The notes under the pieces: generated by a model
Seen by the model: only the letters and a program-made list of their open reading frames with translations
Told to the model about the DNA's origin: nothing
Databases searched by the model: none
From: CAWDMN01 sp963803155
GTDB lineage: Bacteria > Acidobacteriota > Terriglobia > Versatilivoradales > Versatilivoraceae
DNA length: 64,000 nt
Direction: 5' to 3'
Assembly: GCA_963803155.1 (NCBI GenBank)
Contig: CAWDMN010000044.1
Coordinates: 1 to 64,000 of the forward strand
Made by a program: the position numbers and the translations under genes
In this document: in pieces, positions 45,866-53,671 of the stretch
Layout of the letters: every line of letters starts with the position of its first letter
Numbering within the stretch: the stretch's first letter is position 1

Positions 45866-48589
45866 CTATCGCGTCTGCTTTCGGTCCAACACTTCACGGA
45901 GTTTGACGGCAAGCGTCTTCAGGGTGAATGGTTTTTGGAGGAAGGGCATTCCTTCACCTAATGCGCTGTTAAGGGAAACGACGCTGGCCGTATACCCCGA
46001 CATAAATAAACATTTAAGGTCCGCAGAAAGGGAAAGCAACTGCTTAGACAGATCGTGTCCATTCATCTCGGGCATCACCACGTCGGTCATTAAAAGATCG
46101 ATCCGCCCCGCGTATTCCTTGGCCAGTGCGATCGCCTCGCTGGGCGTGCTGGCGACCAGCACTGAATAACCCAGCCTTTTGAGCATGATTTTGCTGAGGG
46201 TCAATAATGCTGAATCATCTTCGACCAACAGAATCGTTTCCGATCCACCCGAGGCCACTTCTGGTGGACCTTCCGCCAAGGGCAAGGGAATTTTTCCGAC
46301 ATATCGCGGGAAGTAGATCTTAAAAGTCGTTCCCTGATCCGGTTCACTATATACGTTGATGAATCCTTGGTTCTGTTTGACAATGCCGAAAACGGTGGAC
46401 AACCCAAGGCCCGTCCCTTTTCCCATACATTTTGTAGTAAAAAAGGGTTCGAAAATGTGAGCCAGTGTGTTCTTGTCCATGCCACAACCGTTATCGCTTA
46501 CCGTCAGTGCCACATACTCGCCAGGTACAAAGTAGGTGTGCTGGTGGAAATTGGCTTCATCGACCGCCATATTTGCCGTTTCGATAGTGATCTCGCCTGT
46601 CCCTGCGATGGCATCGCGGGCATTGACTGCCAAATTCACCAGGATTTGGTCGATCTGGGATGGGTCCATCTTGACCGGCCAGAGATCCTGGCCAGGCATC
46701 CAAACCATTTGGACATCTTCTCCGATAAGCCGCCGCAGCATTGTAAACATACTTTCCACGGTCGAGTTCAGATCGAGCACCTTGGTCGTGACAGTCTGCC
46801 TTCGAGCAAATCCCAGCAGTTGCCGGGTGAGGTCAATCGCGCGTTGTGCGCTCAATCGAATTTCCTCAAGGCAGGCATGAAGCGGTTGCGAGGCCTCAAC
46901 TTGATCCAGCGCCAATTCCACATGGCCTGAGATTACTGCGAGCATGTTGTTGAAGTCATGGGCCACACCACCCGCCAAGAGGCCGATGGCCTCCATCTTC
47001 TGGGCCTGGACCAACTGCTCGTAGAGTTTCTGTTTCTCCTCCTCAGCCATTTTGCGCTCAGTAACGTCTCGGTCAGCTCCGCGATAACCGGCGAGTTCAC
47101 CCGCGGCATTAATAATAGGATTGGCATTACTCTCGAGGTAACGATAGCTGCCATTCTTGTGCCGCCACCGTAAGGTCCATCCCCTCCATCCTCGTTTGTC
47201 AGCAATGAGTCGCGGAAGGTTCACTTCGACCTCTGGCCAATCCTCTACATGTATTAAGGACATGGCTCTTACTCCGATGAATTCCTCAAGACGATATCCT
47301 AGGATGGAAGTGACACCAGGATTCGAAAACGTATGTCTCCCGTTCAGGTCCATTTCCCAGATCCACTCCGCGGTCGTCTCCACGATGGATCGATACTTCT
47401 CTTCACTTTCCCTAAGTGCTTTCTCGGAACGTTTTTGTACAGTGATATCTTTGATCGTAGCCTGGAGGAATCGCTTTCCGGCTTGCTCCATTCTGGTTAG
47501 AAGCACGGTGGAGGGGAATTCCTCGCCATCGAGCCGCTTATGCGTCCACTCGAAAAATTGAGACCCTTCGCGCATTGCTGCTTCAATAATTTCCATGGCC
47601 TTTTCGCAGGAAGCACGCCCGTCCGATTGGCGTTCCGGCGACAAATCCCAGGGATGGCAAGAAATGAGGCCTTCCTGATTCTTGGCTCTGAACATGATCA
47701 CCATTGCGGAGTTCCCGGAGGTATACTTCCAGGAGGGTGGTTCGAGGATTATGATGGCATCATGAGAGCCTTCGAAGAGGATTCGGTATCGCGCTTCGCT
47801 TTCCCGCAGGGCCTCCTCGGCTTGGTTGCGCTCGCGCATGCGGTGCCGCAGGCTTTGTGTGCCGTAGCACAGTCCCAACAAGCCCAGCACCCAAAGCAAA
47901 CCATACCCGGCCACCATGGATTTTGTGTGGGCGCTTGCCAACACCAAAAAGGGTTCGAAGGGGATTGACACGCTGATCCCTCCGCAGACATCGCCTTCTT
48001 TATAACCCTGTGCGGCGTGACATTTCAGACATCCCTTTTCAATGGTTAAAGCCCACATCATGCGGAAATAGGGCTTGCCTTCAAGGATTGTCTTTTCACT
48101 GCACTCCGTCTTGCCCTGAGCGAAGGTTCGCAGAGCGGAGGCTTCCCAATCGTCGGGCGCATTCTCGGGCCGGGTGGGATTGAGGCTTGTAATGTGTCCC
48201 AGGATGCCGTTGAGTTTCGAACTCTTTTCATACAACTGACGTATCATATACGCGGGATTCATCAGCGTCAGCAGCCGGCCTGAGGGAGTCTTGATGTCGC
48301 GCTCCGGATCATGCGCCAGGTAGGGATTCGGGGGGGTGTTTTCCGTCACTGGCACGTAGATCCCGCCATGGGAAGCCGCCCATCTCCGGTAATTGATATC
48401 TTGATTGATTACGGTTTTGGCCTCCGCTCGCGCCAATTCGAGGCCGTCCCGCTGCACATTCCGAATTTCCACTATTAGGAGAGCCCCTATCAGGATGCTC
48501 CATGCCAAGGCGCCGGCCCACAAAAGACGCTTAAGGCTGAATGAGGGTGGGCCTTGGTTCGATCGGGCTCGTACATACTGAATATCCAT
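45866..48589 (-). CDS. Hybrid histidine kinase with haem-binding DUF3365-like sensor
   Basis: A 907-residue membrane-bound hybrid kinase. TM1 is at ~21-41 and a periplasmic DUF3365/Tll0287-like domain follows with the c-type haem motif CLKCH (Cys187, Cys190, His191) and GGISVSIPFEPF. TM2 is at ~223-242. Two PAS domains follow (RYRILFEGSHDAIIILE, KYRSIVETTAEWIWEMD), then HisKA with His544 in GGVAHDFNNML, an ATPase domain (NLAVNARDAI; DNGCGMD; GTGLGLS), and a C-terminal receiver with Asp in LLMTDVVMPEMNG. A haem sensor suggests redox, oxygen or NO sensing. It lies 33 bases after CheW B and so belongs to operon B. It might replace a CheA or act on another regulator. Confidence 0.85.
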   Translation of the reverse strand: MDIQYVRARSNQGPPSFSLKRLLWAGALAWSILIGALLIVEIRNVQRDGLELARAEAKTVINQDINYRRWAASHGGIYVPVTENTPPNPYLAHDPERDIKTPSGRLLTLMNPAYMIRQLYEKSSKLNGILGHITSLNPTRPENAPDDWEASALRTFAQGKTECSEKTILEGKPYFRMMWALTIEKGCLKCHAAQGYKEGDVCGGISVSIPFEPFLVLASAHTKSMVAGYGLLWVLGLLGLCYGTQSLRHRMRERNQAEEALRESEARYRILFEGSHDAIIILEPPSWKYTSGNSAMVIMFRAKNQEGLISCHPWDLSPERQSDGRASCEKAMEIIEAAMREGSQFFEWTHKRLDGEEFPSTVLLTRMEQAGKRFLQATIKDITVQKRSEKALRESEEKYRSIVETTAEWIWEMDLNGRHTFSNPGVTSILGYRLEEFIGVRAMSLIHVEDWPEVEVNLPRLIADKRGWRGWTLRWRHKNGSYRYLESNANPIINAAGELAGYRGADRDVTERKMAEEEKQKLYEQLVQAQKMEAIGLLAGGVAHDFNNMLAVISGHVELALDQVEASQPLHACLEEIRLSAQRAIDLTRQLLGFARRQTVTTKVLDLNSTVESMFTMLRRLIGEDVQMVWMPGQDLWPVKMDPSQIDQILVNLAVNARDAIAGTGEITIETANMAVDEANFHQHTYFVPGEYVALTVSDNGCGMDKNTLAHIFEPFFTTKCMGKGTGLGLSTVFGIVKQNQGFINVYSEPDQGTTFKIYFPRYVGKIPLPLAEGPPEVASGGSETILLVEDDSALLTLSKIMLKRLGYSVLVASTPSEAIALAKEYAGRIDLLMTDVVMPEMNGHDLSKQLLSLSADLKCLFMSGYTASVVSLNSALGEGMPFLQKPFTLKTLAVKLREVLDRKQTR

Positions 48590-48622
48590 GATTCTTCAAT
48601 TCCTCTGCTACAAAGACTTCAC

Positions 48623-49162
48623 CTACGCTTGTTCCTGGCCTTCCAGGCCCGCCTTCGCCGTGGAGGCGTGAATTTTCACCACCTCGTCAGTGGAGAGCAC
48701 CTCGTCAATATTCAGAAGAATCCTCACTTTGCTCTGACTCTTCCCAAGACCAAGGATGAAATTGGTGTCGATGCCTATTCCAAAATATGGAACTGGATCG
48801 ATGTTTCCGGGAGCAATTTCCAGAACTTCAGAGACCTTGTCGACCAGTATCCCCATCTCAAGCGAATCCAAGCGCACCACAATAATGCTGCTTGCGCTGG
48901 TCGTCTCTACTGGGTTCATCCCAAATTTGGCCCGAAGGTCCAGAACCGGGATAATTTTTCCCCGAAGGTTGATAACCCCCCGGATAAATTCGGGGGTGTT
49001 CGGAATGGGAGTGATTAATTGGAAACCGATAATCTCCTGCACTTTCAGAATTTCGAATCCGTATTCCTCATTGGAAAGGAAAAAGGTCAGAAATCTTCCG
49101 CCGAAGGCAGGGTTCTCCGGCATCGGCTTTATTGTAGATGCGTTTTCAACTGCCAGCTTCAT
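48623..49162 (-). CDS. cheW: CheW adaptor, copy B
   Basis: A 179-residue CheW protein from ATG 49162, with GAGAGGATTT before it. Features: FFLSNEEYGFEILKVQEIIG, VINLRGKIIPVLDLRAKFGM, LVDKVSEVLEIAPG, FILGLGKSQSKVRILLNIDE. It is paralogous to copy A (38780-39292) with similarity over nearly the entire length. It lies between MCP 3 and the haem-domain hybrid kinase with short gaps (64 and 33 bases), so all are likely cotranscribed. CheW normally bridges receptors to CheA; no cheA gene is in the window, so its kinase partner is elsewhere or is not a standard CheA. Confidence 0.9.
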   Translation of the reverse strand: MKLAVENASTIKPMPENPAFGGRFLTFFLSNEEYGFEILKVQEIIGFQLITPIPNTPEFIRGVINLRGKIIPVLDLRAKFGMNPVETTSASSIIVVRLDSLEMGILVDKVSEVLEIAPGNIDPVPYFGIGIDTNFILGLGKSQSKVRILLNIDEVLSTDEVVKIHASTAKAGLEGQEQA

Positions 49163-49226
49163 AAATCCTCTCAGATGTAAATTGATGGCCTCCGAGAAAA
49201 CGGAGGCCCTTTCTTGAACCACCTGG

Positions 49227-51332
49227 TTAAAATTCAGTCATTACTGTGGACTCTTCAGCTTCGTGGAATGGAATGACTCTCTCCGCAATAAGGGCTTTTG
49301 GTCCATGCTCATTGCCGTTCGATTTCTGCTTTTGTCCAAGAGTGGCCTGAGACATGGAAGACTTGTGAGATTTGACGCTGGCAGAACTTCTTGTCCTCTT
49401 GATGCTCGCCCCTGCGCTTAGTTTGAAGCTTTCCACCATGCTCATCATTTCCGTAGATTGGCCGGAAAGCTCTTCAGCCGCGCTGGCCGACTCTTCCGCA
49501 TTGGCAGCCACAACCTGGGTGACTTGGTTCATCTGTTCGATCGCCTTGTTGATCTGGTTCACTCCGTCTTTCTGTTGATCGGATGCGACCGCGATTTCCG
49601 CCATCACTTCGCTGACCTTCTTGACCTGGCTGGTGATTTCAGTGAGCCCCGCCAGCATCTTCTGATTGGTCCGCACGCCATCCTCGGCATTCTTCACCGA
49701 CTCTTCAATCAGGTTGGCGGTGTTCTTGGCGGCTTCGGCGCTGCGGATGGCCAGATTCCTGACTTCCTCGGCCACAACCGCAAAACCTTTTCCGGCATCC
49801 CCGGCCCGGGCCGCTTCTACGGCTGCATTCAAGGCCAGCAGATTGGTCTGGAAGGCAATCTCATCGATGGTCTTGACAATCTTGGCGGTGGCATCCGAAG
49901 AAGCCTTGATTTTGACGATGGAACCATTCAGCTCCTGCATAACCTGCACACCTTGCTCGGTTGAAGCCGTGGCAGCTTCCGTCAATCCCTTGGCTTCCCG
50001 GGCATTGGCGGCATTTTGAGAAGCCATGGAGGAGAGTTCCTGCAAGCTGCTGGAGGTCTCTTCCAGGGTGGCTGCCTGTTCGGAGGCGCTGTGCGACAAT
50101 TCCTGGCTGCCCGTGCTGATCTGCGCTGCAGCCGAAGTGACCTGCTCGGCGCCCAGGGCTACCTGCGTCAAGGCCTCGTCAAGATTCTGAGCCGCAACAT
50201 TCAGGGATTGCTTAATTTTGGCATACTCCCCTTTATAACTGCCCTCCATTCGGACATTCAATTCCCGCCCGGCCATTTGTTGCAGCACATCCGACGCCTC
50301 TTTCAGAGGAGTAGCTACGGCATCCATTACAGCGTTGACTCCCTGAACCATGGCGCGATAGGCCCCTTCGTATTTGCCGTCATCTCCGCGCATTTGAAGC
50401 TCGCCGTCTTGGGCGTTTTTGATCATTGTGTCAGTCTGGGCGATCACTTCCCGAAGTGTGCCTGTGGCCTGGGTAAAAGAACTCGCCGTGGTCTTGGCTT
50501 CTTCAATAATTCCATTCAGGCTTTTGGCCAGATGGTCAATTTCATCATTGGAGGTAATCTCCAAGGGGGACACATTGGTATCCACTGAAACGTCCAGCTG
50601 TCCTTGGGCCAATCCCAAGCTGGCTTTGCCCAGACTGGAGATACAAACCTTGCGTAATGCCTCTGCACTCGTGGCCGCCTGGCCCACCCGCCGAGAGATA
50701 CCGCGGCTGATGAGCAATCCCAGCCCAACCGCTAGAGCCAAGCCTAAGATGGTTCCTCCAAACATCCACTTGGAGGATGAGGCAAAAGTGGCGTCTCCTG
50801 CTTTGTTCAATTTGTCCGCTTCGTTCGCATTAATCTCAATGAGCGCAGTCAAGGCATCATCGATCTCTTTGCGCGTCTGGTGGAGTGTTCCTGTCATCAG
50901 ACTTTCGAATACGGTCTTCATATCGTCGGCGTTAATCTTCTTTTGGCTTTCCTTGAGAGCCTCCTGGTATTTTCCCCAGGCTGCTTTGAACTTGGCGAGA
51001 TTTTCCTTCTCTTCCTGATTGAGGTAACTGTCCTCATAAAGTTTCAACTGTTTTTCAACTTCCGAAATGGCCTGATCCAATTCCTTGCTTGCCTTATCCC
51101 GCTCATTTGGTATGGCAATGAATTTGTATAGATCACCGCGGACTTTATAGAGAGAACTATTGGCTTTCCCCAATTGCTCAATGGGGAGCAGTCTGTCTTT
51201 ATACATCGAGGTCATCCCGTCATTTATGTTTTTCATGTTGGTGTATCCCAGCAGGGCCACTATCACGATGAGGGAAGCCACGATCAAATAGCCTCCGGTC
51301 AATTTGGTTCCGAGCTTAAAATTTTTAAACAT
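49227..51332 (-). CDS. Methyl-accepting chemotaxis protein 3
   Basis: A 701-residue chemoreceptor; AGGAGAAGACGTT precedes ATG 51332. TM1 is at ~11-30 (GGYLIVASLIVIVALLGYT). A helical periplasmic domain follows (~35-180), rich in Lys/Glu. TM2 is at ~184-204, then HAMP, a second helical linker (~290-370), and the MCP signalling domain with EIAFQTNLLALNAAVEAARA. It shares its first 40 residues and the signalling half with MCP 2, but the ligand-binding part differs. The tail IPFHEAEESTVMTEF resembles the ends of MCP 1 and 2. It is second in operon B, 54 bases after the small protein. The ligand is unknown. Confidence 0.9.
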   Translation of the reverse strand: MFKNFKLGTKLTGGYLIVASLIVIVALLGYTNMKNINDGMTSMYKDRLLPIEQLGKANSSLYKVRGDLYKFIAIPNERDKASKELDQAISEVEKQLKLYEDSYLNQEEKENLAKFKAAWGKYQEALKESQKKINADDMKTVFESLMTGTLHQTRKEIDDALTALIEINANEADKLNKAGDATFASSSKWMFGGTILGLALAVGLGLLISRGISRRVGQAATSAEALRKVCISSLGKASLGLAQGQLDVSVDTNVSPLEITSNDEIDHLAKSLNGIIEEAKTTASSFTQATGTLREVIAQTDTMIKNAQDGELQMRGDDGKYEGAYRAMVQGVNAVMDAVATPLKEASDVLQQMAGRELNVRMEGSYKGEYAKIKQSLNVAAQNLDEALTQVALGAEQVTSAAAQISTGSQELSHSASEQAATLEETSSSLQELSSMASQNAANAREAKGLTEAATASTEQGVQVMQELNGSIVKIKASSDATAKIVKTIDEIAFQTNLLALNAAVEAARAGDAGKGFAVVAEEVRNLAIRSAEAAKNTANLIEESVKNAEDGVRTNQKMLAGLTEITSQVKKVSEVMAEIAVASDQQKDGVNQINKAIEQMNQVTQVVAANAEESASAAEELSGQSTEMMSMVESFKLSAGASIKRTRSSASVKSHKSSMSQATLGQKQKSNGNEHGPKALIAERVIPFHEAEESTVMTEF

Positions 51333-51386
51333 AACGTCTTCTCCTTTACTATTTGTGTTTAAGGTTCTTTGGTATTCTGATTGGGG

Positions 51387-51848
51387 TCAATCAGGTTTGT
51401 CTGCTACGAGCTGTGTTTTCCAACTGTTTTTATCCTGTGCTAATGCCAGTTCCTGGCCATTTTTGGCGTTGGCGTGTAGAGGTTGCCCCGATATTTTCTG
51501 CAGTATTTCCTGGAGAAACACGAAATCTTCAGGCAAATAGGCTATGAAGCGAGGGCAAAACTCAAAGGCTTTAAGTGAATCCTCCTTGCGTGCCCGGTCT
51601 GTCCATCCGAATAGACACTTCATATCGAAGAGATATTTTGTAAATGGTTCCAGTGCGATGAGATCGGACCGGTTGTTGACAATTAAAAGCGCGTGAGTGG
51701 GAGTCGGGTGAAAAGAGCGATAATAGCGGTCAAGATTTTCTACCCCGTTGACTACCGACAAATCGGCGTGGGGAATATAGGTTTCCAGCAACATTTTCGC
51801 AGTCTCGGCTACTGGGGTATAACTGGAAGCATATAAAAGCCAGTGCAT
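51387..51848 (-). CDS. Unknown small protein paired with MCP, copy B
   Basis: A 153-residue cytoplasmic protein, paralogue of the product of 43909-44367, and like it the first gene before an MCP. ATG 51848 has CGAGGAGACCCAAT upstream. Invariant features of the pair: aromatic residues in YYRS.HPTP, the GWTDRAR.EDSLKAFEF stretch, PRFIAYLP.DFVFLQEILQK, and a conserved Cys (MKC). The C-terminus (ANAKNGQELALAQDKNSWKT) is less conserved and polar. The conserved position, sigma-54-type promoter and joint duplication with an MCP suggest that it serves the receptor or its array, for example as adaptor or regulator. No known chemotaxis auxiliary protein matches as far as I can tell. Confidence 0.8.
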   Translation of the reverse strand: MHWLLYASSYTPVAETAKMLLETYIPHADLSVVNGVENLDRYYRSFHPTPTHALLIVNNRSDLIALEPFTKYLFDMKCLFGWTDRARKEDSLKAFEFCPRFIAYLPEDFVFLQEILQKISGQPLHANAKNGQELALAQDKNSWKTQLVADKPD

Positions 51849-51898
51849 ATTGGGTCTCCTCGGGAATTACTGCCACTTCTGCCAGACGAACCTTATAT

Positions 51899-51914
51899 GG
51901 CATTTTGCCTGCCA
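51899..51914 (-). promoter_or_regulatory. Sigma-54-type promoter, operon B
   Basis: Minus strand: TGGCAGGCAAAATGCC. Against consensus TGGCACG-N4-TTGCW it keeps TGGCA, G7, and TGC with exact -24/-12 spacing. The predicted transcript start is ~40 bases upstream of ATG 51848. The same layout is found before copy A (44418-44433). Confidence 0.7.
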
Positions 51915-52276
51915 GACTATTCGATAGTTGATCAGGTTCTTTTCTTTCTATTAGTTGTAGAGAGAGGATTGTCTGTGTTGAAGTTTTTTAACTCCAACTT
52001 TTTCTTGAAATTCAAATAAAGATTTGTGGGTTAAATAGCCAGTGCCGAACTGGAACTTTGCGAGGTAAGATATTGAATTGATTTTAGATGGAGGCCTGGT
52101 TCGAGGATATGAATCCGGAACTTCAGAAAACAATAAAAAAGTTGATCAATTGCTCAAAGGCGGGCGGGAAAGCAGGGGATAAACAACATTCTTTTTGTGC
52201 TATTCATAAGCTTACACGGCACACATTCAGCGAAAATATATTTATTGAATTTCGGTAATTGCAGGTTTGCGCAAGA
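51915..52276. repeat. Duplicated intergenic spacer, copy B
   Basis: Alignable over its full length with 44434-44793. It lies between the activator gene and the operon B promoter, so activator-binding sites are expected here. No gene. No clear terminator hairpin follows the activator gene. Confidence 0.75.
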
Positions 52277-53671
52277 TTATTTTCCTTTTAATTCAATGCC
52301 GTTCTCTTTGTAAAGCGCATAGAGCCTTGGCTTCGAAAGCTTTGAAATGGCGCTTGCCTCCTCCATATTACCTTTTGTGAGCGACGACAAAGTTTGTAGA
52401 TATTGCTTTTGCATTTGAGCCCAGAATTCATCCAGCGATAAGGGCATCTTATATGGGGCAGACAGTGTTTCCTTGAGCGCCTCATTCTGTTCCATGGATT
52501 CTATTTTCAAACGAATCCGGATATCGGAAGGAAGATGATAAGACAAAAGGGTGGGATTGCTGCCAGCCGTCATGTACGCATTCTCCATGGCGTTTTTAAG
52601 CTCCCGCACATTTCCGGGCCAGTCGTACTGTTGAACCGCCTCCAGCAAGTCCGGCCCCAATCCTTTGATGCCGTGGCCGTAACGGTCATTGAGGTTTTTC
52701 ATAAAATGAATCATCAGGGAGTGAAAATCCTCTTTCCGTTCCCTTAATGGTGGCAACTCAATATTCAAGGTTTTAAGACGGAATAGGAGATCTTCCCGGA
52801 ATTTTCCATCAGCCACCATTTGATCCAGTTTCCGATTGGTGGCGGCAATTAACCGGAAATTGCTGGAAATCTCCTGCGAAGATCCCACCGGACGAAAGCT
52901 GTGCTCTTGCAATACCCGCAAAAGATTCTTCTGCATGGGTGGGGGGAGTTCTCCTACCTCATCAAGAAAGAGTGTTCCCCCATCCGCTTTTTTTACCAGG
53001 CCAACCTGGTTCTCTACCGCGCCAGTGAATGCGCCTTTAACATGACCGAACAGGGCGCTTTCCACCAGATTTTCCGGCAAGGAGGAACAATCGACCACTA
53101 TAAAAGGCTTCCCCGAACGCGAGCTGTTTTTATGGATGAGGGACGCAACAAGTTCTTTGCCGGTTCCAGTCTCTCCGTAAATAAGAATGTTCATCTCACT
53201 ATTCGCCGCCCTCGTCACCAGCTCCAGACAATGCAACATTTGCGGGCTTTCCCCAACATACTCTCCACGGTCTAAGCAGTACCGATTGTTTTGTTGGTCG
53301 CGTTCAATCTGGCGATGTTCCAGCGCCCGGCTTAGCGCAAGCATCATTTCCTGCGGCGGGACGGGTTTGTTCAGGTAATCCCAGGCTCCCGACTTGAGCG
53401 CTAGTTCTGCTCCATTCGGATCTCCCAGGGCCGTCATGATAATAACCATGGGAAGCGATGCAGCGGTTTTGAATTTGGGCAGAGCATCCAAGCCGTTGCC
53501 ATCCGGGAGATTGACATCTAGCATTATTAGATCGAAGGGGTTTTTCACTATCGCTTTCAACCCTTCGCCTAATGTTTTGGCAACAGTGGCTTCATACCCG
53601 TTTTCTTTACACAGAGCGCGAAACAGAGATCCGATATAGGGGTCATCATCCACAATTAGAATCCGAGCCAT
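52277..53671 (-). CDS. NtrC-type sigma-54-dependent response regulator
   Basis: A 464-residue activator. Receiver: DDD at 8-10, phospho-acceptor Asp52 (LIMLDVNLPDGNG), Lys in YLNKPVPP. The AAA+ domain has Walker A GETGTGKE (166-173), GAFTGA (213-218, the sigma-54 contact loop), Walker B GGTLFLDEVGE and the sensor region NRKLDQMVADGKFREDLLFR. A Fis-type HTH follows at the C-terminus (EEASAISKLSKPRLYALYKE). It uses ATP hydrolysis to open sigma-54 promoters. The ATG overlaps the stop of the hybrid kinase gene by one base (TAATG), so the two are coupled and probably form a kinase-regulator pair. Likely targets: the -24/-12 promoters at 51899 and 44418. A decayed copy of its 3' end lies at 44794-45087. 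Confidence 0.92.
   Translation of the reverse strand: MARILIVDDDPYIGSLFRALCKENGYEATVAKTLGEGLKAIVKNPFDLIMLDVNLPDGNGLDALPKFKTAASLPMVIIMTALGDPNGAELALKSGAWDYLNKPVPPQEMMLALSRALEHRQIERDQQNNRYCLDRGEYVGESPQMLHCLELVTRAANSEMNILIYGETGTGKELVASLIHKNSSRSGKPFIVVDCSSLPENLVESALFGHVKGAFTGAVENQVGLVKKADGGTLFLDEVGELPPPMQKNLLRVLQEHSFRPVGSSQEISSNFRLIAATNRKLDQMVADGKFREDLLFRLKTLNIELPPLRERKEDFHSLMIHFMKNLNDRYGHGIKGLGPDLLEAVQQYDWPGNVRELKNAMENAYMTAGSNPTLLSYHLPSDIRIRLKIESMEQNEALKETLSAPYKMPLSLDEFWAQMQKQYLQTLSSLTKGNMEEASAISKLSKPRLYALYKENGIELKGK

Noticed and set aside
45468..46169. A 233-codon plus-strand frame across the end of the haem kinase gene
   Set aside because: It overlaps the receiver domain of the kinase on the other strand and has no recognisable features.
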